A model generated the notes under the pieces. That model did no database searches. It saw only the letters and a list, made by a program, of their open reading frames with translations, and had not been told where the DNA came from. From contig NW_024468544.1 in assembly GCF_001632365.1 (NCBI RefSeq), positions 203,366 through 267,365 of the forward strand: a stretch of DNA of 64,000 nt, in the 5' to 3' direction. The position numbers and the translations under genes are program-made. The DNA is from Laetiporus sulphureus 93-53 (Eukaryota > Basidiomycota > Agaricomycetes > Polyporales > Laetiporaceae). This document shows, piece by piece, positions 1 through 10,924 of this stretch (position 1 is its first letter; every line of letters starts with the position of its first letter).

Positions 1-204
1 TGAACCTTCGGGGCACCTAGAACTGTCAGTACTTCACGTACCGGTTCGTTCCTTTCTGGACAGCCTAGCGCTGAGGTCAAGTGATGTCTTGGTCACATGC
101 AGAGGTGAAAACGTGAAAATCTGTGACAGTGAGATATATCAATATATGCATGGTCAAGCAGAGGTGAGTGCAATATCACTGAATGTGATGAGAGCCAATC
201 TCAG
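1..204. other. No gene recognised at left edge
   Basis: No open frame or motif that I recognise lies here. The stretch precedes the long LTR-like repeat and does not visibly match the sequence that precedes the second copy of that repeat near 33.9 kb, so the repeat boundary is probably close to position 205. Confidence 0.4.
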
Positions 205-1120
205 ATGATTAATTGAAGTTGGGGCTCATGTTCAGCATGAGCCAGTCATACACTAAATTGACCTCGTGCAGCAAACTCTTGGCACAGTTTGGATAGTCGC
301 AGGTCATGCATAACTGAAAGGCTGCAGCGTTAACTGTCAGAAGGCAGATCGCGACATGGAATACTCACCTCGTAAGTGGAAAACGATGTGGCCCAGCCTT
401 GCCAGACCAACGCATGAGCATCAGGAGCAGACGATGCAAACACAAGATTATTCAGGTGCTGCAGTAGCAGAATGCAAGCACCGTCAATAAGTTAGACACT
501 GCGAGTGCGAGCAGCGAGGCTGAAGACACCATCGGTGTAGGACATAGCTGCGAAGGACTGAGAAACTGACAGCGGTGTCATGCTATCTAAAGTACACAAG
601 CTCGATGGACTGAGGATGGTCTAGATCTCAGAATGGGGAAGGTGATATGCACCGAGATATTCTGCGATCAGAAAATGCCAGAAACTGCATCTAACTATCG
701 CAAAATCAGATAGTGCATCGCTGCGATCCGGAAAGACAAACACCATGCCGGAACAGTCCAGAGTGGGCAAAGAAGGCTTTATTGACAGCCTGAGAACATG
801 GAACTGTGTAAAGGGGTCAGAAGGTGAACATAAGGTGCAGAAATGATGAGCGAGCCATGAGGAAGCATAGTCGATTATAAGGTGCAGTGTGAGAAGTGGA
901 ACACAACTGGTTAGGCAACTCAGAAATGAGCAAGTGCACTAACTGAATGGAAGATAGGGTAACAGACTGACAGACCCTGGCAGGGCCTGATCTCCAGTTC
1001 CCTGACTGTATCATATGGAGAGGGAGCAGGAGCAAGCTTTGCGACAGGTTTCAATGGATTGGAAACATAATGTATGATCAGAAACACGTTTCAGCAACTC
1101 AGCTGGCTCATTTCCAATCC

Positions 1121-1132
1121 ACTATATAATCT
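1121..1132 (+). promoter_or_regulatory. TATA-like box in LTR-like repeat copy A
   Basis: The string actatataatct is conserved at the same relative place in copy B (34789-34798), with a similar one in copy C (43264-43272). Its position within a repeated LTR-like unit suggests the U3/R promoter of the element. Transcription start not determined. Confidence 0.4.
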
Positions 1133-1448
1133 ACATTGTACATAGGAAAAACAAGAAAGTTTACTCAAAGTTTCTCCACCCAGCGGCGCTCAGTTCTCAT
1201 CTCGTCCATGCTAGGGCATCATGCCCGACCACATCTACATCTATTGCGATCATGTTCTACATCTTTGAGATTTTCGACACTGAGAGAGGCAGCACTCTCA
1301 GCAGTGGCCTCTAGCTCAACTCAGGTTTCAGCCAGATAAGTCACGTTATCGCATTCTCATATCTCACACTATTGCATTTCACTCGCACGCCACCAGTCAT
1401 GAGTCTCAAACCAGGATTCCATCCCCATCGAACCCCGTAGCCTCGCTA

Positions 1449-1690
1449 GTGCCCAGGAGTTCATCGTCAGTGCTCGTTCCAGTTCGAAGATGCCCAGGGG
1501 TTCATCGTCAGTGCTCGTTCCAGCCAGAAGCACTCAGAGCTTCATCATCGATGCTTCACCCAGTTCGGAGGCAATTAGAGATTGCTCATTGGTGCTTCAC
1601 CCAGTTCGGAGGCAGTTAGAGTTTGCTCATCGGCACTTCACCCAGTTCAGAGGCAATTAGGGCCTCATCATCAGTGCTTTATCAGCGCTT
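1449..1690 (+). repeat. Imperfect tandem repeats inside LTR-like repeat
   Basis: Units of roughly 40-50 bp recur, built around phrases such as gcttcacccagttcgg, aggcaattag and ttcatcgtcagtgctcg. Equivalent arrays lie at 35105-35310 and 45240-45350, so the array is an inherited part of the repeat family rather than a local expansion. Confidence 0.65.
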
Positions 1691-2045
1691 TTCAGATATA
1701 GCAGGTCCTCGTGCCACAGCTCAGACCTTCAGCCACCACAGTTTGCAAGCCCAGGAGTCACCACTCACAATCCACATCCACACACCCCCACATTCCAGCT
1801 TTCGACTGTTTTCCAGTCAGAAGTGTCTCTATAGTCGAGTCCGACACTCACTGATCTGAAAGTCGTGATAATCTGATCTGTTTCAAGCATCACAGCTGAA
1901 CGACTTATGGTCACCTGTCACTGCGTTATCATCCGAAGTTTCCTGTGACTGTAGCCCAAAGGGACCGTGGATGGATAGAGCCCCAGTTCACCTTCCACCA
2001 GTAGAGGTTTGGTTAGGAGTGCTGCTCATGGCCAGGACGTGGTTG

Positions 2046-3211
2046 AGCATATCATTGAGCACATAGGGAACATCTCCAAGCCAAAGTCCATTTGCCAAAG
2101 CCTCCTTCAATAACATCCTTTTCATATGGAGTATATTATAGCAACTCGTGCAGATGTCGATCGATCGAACACCGTCAATAGTATGGACTGCAGGACCATA
2201 CAGTATAGGTCCATTATTGAATTCAATGGTGTCGCCAACTGATTTACACTCCAGCCTGGCAATTGGCTCACATTCTCGAAGGATCAGGGATAGATCAATC
2301 GAAGAAGCACAGACAATTGAAATGAGATGGCTGGGCACTAACGTCGCACAGACCGCACATGGCCGTTCAAATACAGAAGGCAACTGGAGGCCATCATCCC
2401 ATGCACCATAGAGGCAAAGCTTTGCAGCATTGAAGATGGGCTCAGATGAAAAATGCAGTACAGAATCTGAATGCACAGAGACAGATGAAGCAATTGAGTA
2501 CTCAGAACAACATTGAGAAGCACTAACAGATGATATCGAAGGTATAGGAATGAATGACGGGAAGTGTCATGCACACAGTAAGCATTGATGAGACAACAGT
2601 TTGCTAACAATGTCTTCTATAGACCAAGTATTGCTGCTCAGATGAAGCCCATGCTGTCCTGTGATCTTGGCAAGTGCGGCAAATGACAACCTGTTCACCA
2701 AAAAGCATAAAGGGATGTCGACAACAATCAGCTCGGGAATGTCAACAGCGATGCCCCAAGAGAAGTCTACCACCCCAGCAAAAGTATAATGCATTTTAGC
2801 CATGAGAAGAACATGTGAAACAGGTGGAAAGCATAGAAGCAGCTGTCCAGACACAGACGAGTCACCAGAATCGACACTGACATTGTGAAGCTCATCGGAA
2901 GAAAAGTCGAACACGGAAAGCATAGATGGACAAGACAATGAGCAACAGTGTGAAGTGAAGACAGTACACCACCCTTGCAATGAGTGTTGTTGATGGTTGA
3001 GAGTGATGTTGTGAAAACGTGTCAACTTATGAAGTGCGCAAAATGGGAAACATGCGATGAGAAAGGATAATGAAACGTCGACAGCAATTGAACATAATTG
3101 TTCATTCCAACCAGATGTGGCTTTGTTCCTATTAAGCTGGCACTGATACAGCACAATGGAGTGCAACACATGCATCGAACATGAACCTAACATGATAGGG
3201 AAAGCCTGCAC
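2046..3211 (-). pseudogene. Helitron-associated DUF6570-like protein fragment
   Basis: Read on the minus strand, frames from 3211 down to 2046 form a broken coding region resembling the N-terminal protein of basidiomycete Helitrons. The best part (about 2050-2476) has a CAVC pair, then a CTSC pair, followed by ALANGLWLGDVP. That is the hallmark order of the DUF6570 domain that precedes the Helitron-like helicase domain. Upstream (about 2567-2750) is a segment of the type that leads into this domain (AALAKITGQHG...EDIVSKLLSHQC). At least one frame change separates the two parts. The fragment stops abruptly at the end of LTR-like repeat copy A, so the helicase is missing. Family assignment is from pattern memory. 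Confidence 0.6.
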
Positions 3212-3274
3212 ATCTGAGGCTTTTACAGCAGATGATCATCGGGAACCACCATCGATGACAGAACATTTCGTAAA

Positions 3275-3515
3275 TGAGCAATGCAAACATGCAAAGACTG
3301 AATCAACAGCCTCAGTGACTGCACTGAGGACAATTTCATACAATGCATTAAAGAGCAAAGTTTCTGTGATCCCTGAATCAGAGTGAACACTAGAAACTTT
3401 CTTAAGCGAGCAATGCGAATGCGCAAAGACAAAATAAATAGCCTCAGTGACTGCACTGAGGACGATGTCATACAATGCATTGAGCAAAGTTTTGACAACC
3501 CCTGAATCAGAGTGA
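3275..3515 (-). repeat. Two-unit tandem duplication, ~130-bp period
   Basis: Two neighbouring blocks (about 3275-3385 and 3405-3515) share cctcagtgactgcactgagga, catacaatgcatt and cctgaatcagagtga in the same order. On the minus strand they read as two copies of a short coding-like module (VLSAVTEA...FA..HCS), so this may be an internal repeat in the N-terminal part of the Helitron-associated protein. Confidence 0.75.
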
Positions 3516-3529
3516 TCAACAAAACGAAA

Positions 3530-4870
3530 TATCGAATATGAAGTAAATGCTCACCTTCACCAAGTCAAATGCACAAGAATGTGCAACAATGCATAAGTGA
3601 GTTGTAGAATGCACTGAGTGGTGACAACATCTCAAAAGGCAGTGAGGTGCATTAGACGATGAGTGGGTGAAGGGCAAAACAGCGTTGAAAGGGGGAGGGG
3701 CAGCGGACGTTTCCTAACACCCAAAGTAGAGACACATCCACAGATTAGGTAAGAGCGAGATGCTAAACCCCAAAAGGGTGATTTGCCAGCTTAAGGCTTA
3801 TGTAAGGCTGTCGAGTGTACCATTGCGTCAATGGCCAAATAACTTTCTGTTATTTGGAAAAAATGTGAAGTGACATAACAGATGATTAAGTAGCAAGGGG
3901 CAATTGTACTGCTAAGCTCAGCAGAGAACTGACCTCTCTCAGGAGTGGTATATCTATGTCATTAACCATTCACAGGCTTATGCAAGGGATGTCCGGACAG
4001 TCTAGCCATATGCATATTCTCGCCATGGAACATTTTTTGAAGTACCTTCAATCTAATTAATCGCTGAAGATCTGAGCTGCAGCTGTACGTGACCCTTTCT
4101 TTTGTATCTTCTTACCTGAATGTTTGGGCTGCCCACTCAAAGCGATCATGACATCATGTGATGATCTCTTCAAATGCAATCCATATGCAGATTTACTGCT
4201 CTGATCTCATCGTGTATGATATTGTTTTCGAAAGTATCTGAGAAAATGAGAGATGTGTGAAGGGGTTAATAAATGGATGCCTTTCAGCAGATGTCTGCAA
4301 TGCGTTGCAGACATTTTCAGGCTCATAAATCTGGCTGGACAGGCACCGGATCTTACTGAGCTTGAAAGATATAAACAGACACCCATGTGTCATGCAAATT
4401 CAGGGAGGCTGACTCCACCAACTCGCATAACAGTGAACCAACTCGGTCTGCATGCCAAGTCTAACTAGCTACATGAATGTACAATGACAGACCTGCAACA
4501 ACCACACCACGAAGTACTGTTATATCAATGACAGTTAATGAACAAAATATGGAGAGGAAAGAGAACATCGGGACAACAATGTATGCATGGTACAATGATA
4601 CAGAGAAGAGGGGGGGACGCGATGCATAGTGGGAGAGACAGAAAAATGGTATTACCATGATGCTTGCTACAATGATGATACAGATTGCACGTGCGATGAT
4701 GGTGAGGAATGCGGTGAGTATCGTCTCAGATCAGGAATAGCGTGTCTCTTCTGGGGAGTTCAAGAGTGAAAATAGATATCATGCAATGCAATTGGACCAG
4801 CACCAGACACAGAGCATGCAAAGGCAGCAACCTAGACTACCATCGAAGCAGCAAAGGAAGCACAGATAGG
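3530..4870. other. Intergenic, no gene recognised
   Basis: Only short non-overlapping frames (60-70 codons) occur, none with recognisable motifs. The text resembles decayed transposon sequence but could not be tied to a family. Confidence 0.4.
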
Positions 4871-4874
4871 CTCT

Positions 4875-5474
4875 ATGGCCCGCGGACTAGTGCAGATACT
4901 TCTCATTGAGCACGTGCACTTCCTTCATGAGGTATGGGCAGTTGAGACTCCACGTGAGTTCAGCCTGCAGCTTGCACTCTTCATTGCCTGCACGCTGGCA
5001 TGCCAGCTTAACCTCCCATCTGAGGAGGTTATACGCCAGTCTCATATTAGGCTGGATCTAGACAGAGAGACAACGGGAGTGAACGATCAAGTAGGTGTCA
5101 ACCAGAGGCAGGTTCAGGTGCTTCATCACATATGCAATCTGCAAATGGCACTAGCGAGTTTCCTATATGGCGCAAATGAACAAATGACATACCGTGACAG
5201 TCACACCGCAGCCTGTACGACAATGCACCAGCACCTTCCCTCCATCCTGGCATGCCCTATTGATCCACTCACAAATTGGCTGCAACTGTGGCTGCAGCAT
5301 GTCGATCCCATCATTGCACATGCCCCGTATGTCGAGCACCTTAATTCAGCCCTCATGCTCCTCAATGAAGAGCAAGCCATGTCCATGCAGGGCCATTGCC
5401 AGGGACAAACTGCGCATTTGGGTTCATGCCAGCACAGGCACAGAATGATTCTGAGGCAGACACCTCCAGGTTAG
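4875..5474 (+). CDS. Hypothetical protein, 199 aa
   Basis: A single uninterrupted frame with an ATG start encodes 199 residues. The middle is leucine/histidine-rich (LPSILACPIDPLTNWLQLW) and the protein ends with a His/Gln-rich tail. I do not recognise a family, signal peptide or membrane segment. It lies between Helitron/LTR debris and the truncated end of TAF2, so it may be transposon-derived. The long open frame in a lesion-rich region favours a recent origin or real use, but chance cannot be excluded. Confidence 0.35.
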   Translation: MARGLVQILLIEHVHFLHEVWAVETPREFSLQLALFIACTLACQLNLPSEEVIRQSHIRLDLDRETTGVNDQVGVNQRQVQVLHHICNLQMALASFLYGANEQMTYRDSHTAACTTMHQHLPSILACPIDPLTNWLQLWLQHVDPIIAHAPYVEHLNSALMLLNEEQAMSMQGHCQGQTAHLGSCQHRHRMILRQTPPG

Positions 5475-5950
5475 GTGGTGGCATAAGTGCACACTCACTG
5501 ACAGAGATGACATGTGTGATCCTGAGCGCATGCAGCATGTATGCGTTCGTAGCATGGTTCCTATAATAAAAGACTCACTGACTTCCAAAAGTCGACAGAT
5601 GAAGATATGCACAAGTTACCAATGTACAAACAGGGTAACACCCGACTCTGGAAGCTCCCATTGAACCTCGGGTCATTGAACCACACCTGATGGTCATGAA
5701 TCAATAACAGCACAGATGGGTTCAACATTGTGCTTGCACGTGGCCGGCCAACCCCCACAATTCTGTGAGCAACCAAATCCTTGTCGCTCTCCGGCTGGCT
5801 CCTTAATGGCTGAACAGTCACGGCCATCAACAGTCCCCAGGAAGTTGATGGTATGGCAAACGAGACCGGCTTCTGAGTAGCTGCAGGATGGTCAGTCACA
5901 TAGCCGCCTTCAGAAGCTTGATCAATCTCAGCATTGCATCGAATGCATAC
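5475..5950. other. Unassigned sequence replacing the TAF2 3' half
   Basis: A 112-codon minus-strand frame (5561-5899) occurs here but matches no family I know. This is where further TAF2 exons should lie; none is visible, so the stretch marks a rearrangement or insertion joined inside a TAF2 intron. Confidence 0.4.
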
Positions 5951-5955
5951 TTACA

Positions 5956-8604
5956 GTGATGAGAGCCTATGAAGCCTCGCAGTGGATCTGGAAGTAGTAA
6001 TTGGACACAAGCACTGTCTTGGCAAATGTGCTCGATATCATGGCATTTGGTGTCTTCAACAATACCTGGATAGCCTGGAGAAGAAGGAAAAAAAAAACAA
6101 GAGAAGTTGTTGATATACTGAGTATGACAGCTTTGACAAGACCTACCTCATACTGTGCACCAACATCCCGGTCGCGCTGCAACTGTGAGACCCACATATA
6201 ATCCTTCTGGTCAAAGGCAATAGCAGCAATCCACTCGAAGCCAGTGTTAATCCGTATCCACTCGTACATCTGCCCAGCCATGTTCTGTTCATCTTCTTCA
6301 GTCCAGTCAGTGACTTTTCAATTCTCTCACTCCCTCTCATTCTCCCAGATGTCTAGACCGAAACCCATGTTCACCATATTCATAGCAGCCACAGCCTCTG
6401 CATCACCCTCTGCAGTGGCTTGTGCAGCAGCTTGACAGGCAAGATACTGCTTTGTATTCTGCCGCACACGTTTGTACTTGGTGTTGAATGGAACCTCATA
6501 GCATTTGTAAGAACTCCTGATGTTGAGGATGTGCTCGTAAGGCATGCCATCAGCTTCGTGTATATGTATTGTCATCTGGCCCTGCTCTTTGTGTGAGATT
6601 TGTGAGAAGTAACAAAAAGTGTCATTCACACCTCGAAGAACAGCACTGCAGCTGGCTTCATGAGCACCTTTGTCACCTCATTGTTCTCGTGAACCTTAAA
6701 TGCTGGGGCTTCCTGGTGCATTGAGATCTCCACCACCATCTTTTTGCAATTGAAGGTGGCAGAGAACCCAAACATCGGACAGCCACTGCCATATATCCAT
6801 TGTTCTGCAAACGAATGTGGATCAATGCCGCTCACTTTGCGGCAAGTCCTCAGGAACAAATGAGTCGAGAGCGTGTTGTTCGGTAGCTCTCCGCTAATAG
6901 CAGACAAGAACACCTTGAGAAGGACACGAGACAATTCGAGGGATGTGCCAGATTTCCCTAGGTGCCGATCGAGGATGTGAAGTATGAGGGGTGATTTAAG
7001 GTTGATGAATGCCAGAGTGACTGGGTCTGGAGGCTCAAAGAGCTGTGGCTGGCAAATCGGTGACATGAACCCATTATCGAGCTCGAGCATGCACTCCATG
7101 TCCTTCTTCAATCGGAATCGGTACTCATGGTTCCTCATGAGCTTCCAGATGAAAAGTCCTGTGATATACAATCCAAGTCTATTCATTAACCAAGTGTCTG
7201 ACCACGTCTTTTGCTGAATGTTGATGCCAATCCACTGGCATGCAAGAGCATGGCTCAAACAATGGCGGATCTTGAGGACCTGATCGATCGCATCTTTGCC
7301 CTGTAGCAGATCCACAGTGATGAGTGAAAGTGTGGCACTATCAAACCACTGCGTCAGCATCTCGTCGACGAATATGAGCTTGTGCAACCCGAATGGATAT
7401 GATCTAAACTCGGTAGAATAGAAGCTCATTGCAGATCGCATGAAGGATACAAAAGTACCCAGCAGCGATTCATGACCCGGGAAGTAGAACACATGCATTA
7501 GAGGTTGTGAAGTCCCAGACACGTCTTCAGTGGCACTCAAATCAGCTGAAATGGAGTGGACGTGGAATGGCCCTGCAGCAAAAGCGATGTGCTGCACGGA
7601 GGTTGATGTGTTCTGAGAAAACATGAAGATCGTCTTGCTCGAGTTGCAAGAATGAGCCACCTGTTCAACAAGCTCTCCACTGCAGACCACAATGGTGGAG
7701 TTATCACCTTCCAGCAACTCTCCGTCATCTTCGGGTGCAGACTCCTGTTGCTCAAGATATCTTGGGATGACGAACTCAAAATCCCATGTGCACTTTTTCC
7801 ACAAATTGTTGATGCAAGGAACCCAGCATCATGCAGCATCGGGAGATGAGGGTGTCGTGTACACATGTGATACACGCTGCCTCAAGGCTTAGCAGGTATA
7901 ACTACTGATCAGGAGAGAGTACACTCACATATGGATACGCATCCATTGATATGACAAACTGGATGCCATCAACTGGGTTCTGCATGCTGTAGATTATATT
8001 GATGTTAATGGGAACAAATTCAGGAACTGGAAGCGTGGCCTGCATGTTCAAGCCTGGCATTTGAGGCTTCAGGATTGCAGCTGTCACGAGAATGAGCAAA
8101 GATATGATAATGATGTCAGAGACACCGCACCTTCACTCACAAGCACAGCGACAGCATGTCCTGACTGCCTCAAAGACACCTCATTTGGTATCACGATGAA
8201 GAGTTCACCCTCTTTGCCCTCTACAGTGCTGAATACACCTTCCTCTTGAGCTCATGATGAAGATGGACATTCTGTGGGTTCGATACATTGAGGCTTGCCA
8301 GAGGATCGTGATACATAAAGTCTGCTGGATGGGAGGTGACGATAATGGAGTGGATCGCTGAGGGGAACGATGATGAGTAATGCAATGACATTTAGGGTCG
8401 AGAACATACTGCATTGTTTGAATGCAGATGGAGAGTCTTGAGATCCTTATTGTTCTCACCACTGTGATCTCCGTATATCCCTGTAGCAGGAATAAGAATG
8501 CCGGCATGGCAAATCTGACAGTGTAACCGCACCCAGATGCTTCCTAAGAAGTCAATCTCAAGGATGACCTTTTGATGACTAGTAAAGATGAGAAGTGGCA
8601 TCAA
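5956..8604 (-). pseudogene. TAF2: TFIID subunit TAF2, truncated and interrupted
   Basis: TAF2 is the TFIID subunit built on an M1-aminopeptidase-like fold that helps bind core promoters. Exons can be followed from about 8575 (SHQKVILEIDF) through PADFMYHDPLASLNV, GELFIVIPNEVSLRQSG and a long exon at 6626-7860 (CWVPCINNLWKKCTWDF; DTWLMNRLGLYITGLFIWKL; TLAFINLKSPLILHILDRHL; FLRTCRKVSGIDP; QWIYGSGCP) to QMYEWIRINTGFEWIAAIAF and VLVSNYYFQIHCEAS. The pseudo-active site reads HALACQW, as expected for a non-catalytic TAF2. Introns are ~50 nt. Lesions: TGA at 7829-7831 for a conserved Arg, TAG just before the last intron donor (~5970), one-base frameshifts near 8460 and 8235, and loss of the C-terminal part after a gtaagt donor at ~5955. 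It diverges from LTV1. Confidence 0.85.
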
Positions 8605-8885
8605 TACCAGATGTCAACGGGTGAGATTAATGAGAGGACGTATATGGAGAAACCTCTGTGAATGTGTTCCCTCTGTATGGCAGGTCGAATTGAAGGTGAG
8701 TGTATTGGTTGAGAGGAGTGGCCGGTCATTGCACTCGACGTGCTCGACCGAGATCAAGAAGTGGTGATTACATAATAGAACACTGAACTCGTAAGTGCCG
8801 ACCGTATGGTCTTCATGTCAAATTGTGAATCTTGCAATCTCATCACAAATCTCCTCCTTCGACACAAATTTGCATAGCATACAAG

Positions 8886-10719
8886 ATGCCCACCAAATCC
8901 ATATTCCAAGAGCCTGGTGTACGACACTTCCAGCTCATTCACCGGTCACAACGAGACTCCCTAATACATGACCCGGAGGTGAGCCAACATGTTCTAAAGG
9001 CATTTGAGCGGGGCAATGTTGTCAAGGTTCAGCATAATGACTCTATGCACATTCTGTGATTTACGGGTGAATTAGTTAGGGAAAGTCGAGAGCAGAGCTC
9101 GAGCAAATTCTATCTCCCTCAGATCTGACTCATGATACTGAGCGCAAAAATATTGGAGAGGCTGCGCTATACAGTGTCTATTACGATGACACTGTATACA
9201 ATTATATGCAGCATTTGTGCCCAGTCGGTATGCAAGAGGATGGCTTCGATAGCATACTCATAGAAGCCCCATCAAAAGCCAAGGAAAAAGCTAAAGAGCC
9301 AATCACATTGATCGACTTGCCTCCTGAGGTACTGCCCTCGACGTCCGAGGTCCCCTGCAACTATGAAGTGGAAGAGAGCATTCCATTGTCAATAGCCAGT
9401 TTAACCCCGAGCTCGATCCTCACCTGTGTCAGGTGCTACAGGCACTCAAGGACGACGCATTTGTGGACGATGACCTCGATGATGATTTCTTCAGAGAACT
9501 CGTGGCAGATGGAAAGCTAGCCTCAGATGGACATCTTGAGTTCGAGTTCAGGGATGAAGGTATCGAAGATGGCCATGATGAAGCGGATGCACGAGATGAG
9601 GCCAATAGTGATCTCGACGATGCTGAAAGAACAGGATGGGAAGCGCGCTTCACACAGTTCAAGCAAGCTTAGAAGAATGGCCTACGCAGTGCTGGCTCTG
9701 ACATGGATGCATCTTCAAAAGGCGGTGACACTATTGGGGCACTTCCTCAGATATCTGTCATCGGAGGCAAGAAACGGCAAAAAGGCACTTCTGATGCATC
9801 TGGATATAGCATGAGCAGCTTGTCCATGTTCCGTAATGAAGGTCTTACGCTGATAGATGAGCAATTCGATAACGTAAGCTCATCTTGAGATCTACAGCCT
9901 CGATATGTTCGTCTATCCAAGCGGGATCGTCCTAGATACAAAGAGAATACAATTCGGAAGAGAATGAAGAAACCCATACCCTTTTCGACGATTCCGATGA
10001 AGCATCCGAGTTGATCACCTCTCGCGAAGATTTCGATGCAATGATGAATGAGTTCCTCGAGAACTACGAGATCTTCGGTGGAAAAATGTGTCCCGCTCTA
10101 GCTGGCGAAACCGGCACAGAGAAACTCGATATGATCTGAAAGCACTGGGTGGAGTCCGCTTGCGTGAGGAAAATGAGGAAGATGAAGAAGATGATATCTT
10201 AATGCCACATGATATTGATGAAAAGAAGGACCAATGGGACTGTGAAACAATTCTATGTATGTTTAAGTGCCGGCTCACCACTGCTCTTCCTGGACTAATC
10301 TCCCTCAAAGCTACGTATAGTAATTTGGAGAATCATCCTCGGCTAATCAGAGCTCGTCAAGACAGACCTGTCCCAAAAATACCATCACCCAAAAACAGGT
10401 CTGCCTTTGATGGAAGATAGTAAATACGCGCCTCGTTGTAGGACTGACTGTTCCGATTCGCTGGAGTCTGACTCAGATGATGATATACAGTGTAAGTATT
10501 GCTTTCTTGTGCAAGTTGCTGCTACTCACTCTGTTTACAGCTCAACGTGTGACCATCTCACAACCTAAGAATGAGTCAAAAGAAGACAAACAGACCCAAA
10601 AGCAAGCCATCAAAGCAGAGCGACAGCTGCGGCGTACGGATAAGAAGGCGATGAAGGAGCAGTTTTCGACTGAGGTTAAGCGGCAAAATCGGGTCCTCTT
10701 GAATAAGAAAAATAAATGA
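8886..10719 (+). pseudogene. LTV1: Ribosome biogenesis factor LTV1, interrupted
   Basis: LTV1 is a small-subunit (40S) assembly and export factor. The start at 8886 gives HFQLIHRSQRDSLIHDPE, the family N-terminal signature. After a ~59-nt intron come KSRAELEQIL, YYDDTVYNYMQHL and ILIEAP, then DPHLCQVLQALKDDAFVDDD (9415-9475), SLSMFRNEGLTLIDEQFD, SREDFDAMMNEFLENYEIFG, and the basic C-terminus (QAIKAERQLRRTDKKAMKEQ, to 10719). Lesions: a one-base frameshift near 9400, a TAG at about 9670 in place of a Gln codon, and a frameshift around 10135. The order and spacing of motifs are complete, so this was a full-length gene. It converges on FAB1, about 200 bp away. Confidence 0.85.
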
Positions 10720-10924
10720 TGGAAGCTGTGAAGTAGATGTATGTAGTGAGCATCACAGGCGGGTCTGTAGTACATGGCACGTAATGTACAGAATGTGTAA
10801 AATATGATGTACTGGCTAATTGTACACAATTGGCAGTATTTGGAAGGTCCGTACAATGTTATGAACTGATGACAGCCTGAATATATCAAATACAGCCACA
10901 CGGCAAGATACAAACCCCTCAGAG

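Larger units (their letters stand above)
205..2045 (+). repeat. Long LTR-like repeat, copy A
   Basis: This ~1.8 kb stretch aligns by eye almost end to end with 33905-36325, apart from a 656-bp solo LTR inserted in the latter. Both contain the TATA-like ctatataatc, a cluster of tandem repeats, and end with similar text around gttgagcatatcac before diverging sharply. Related but more divergent copies lie at 42950-43990 and 45180-45700. At 33.9 and 42.9 kb the repeat follows the antisense gene region of a Ty3/gypsy family, so I infer it is that family's LTR plus leader. No clean TG...CA ends were found. Small ORFs inside (for example 1136-1339 and 1623-1859) are not convincing genes. Confidence 0.7.

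Noticed and set aside
1449..1690. Tandem units considered as a CRISPR-like array
   Set aside because: Units are imperfect, lack regular unique spacers, recur in several LTR-like repeats, and the genome is eukaryotic.
1136..1859. Short plus-strand ORFs within LTR-like repeat copy A
   Set aside because: They coincide with the repeated non-coding array and are not kept in the other copies.
5561..5899. 112-codon minus ORF as the continuation of TAF2
   Set aside because: Its sequence shows none of the conserved TAF2 C-terminal segments and it is not preceded by a convincing acceptor joining to the gtaagt donor.
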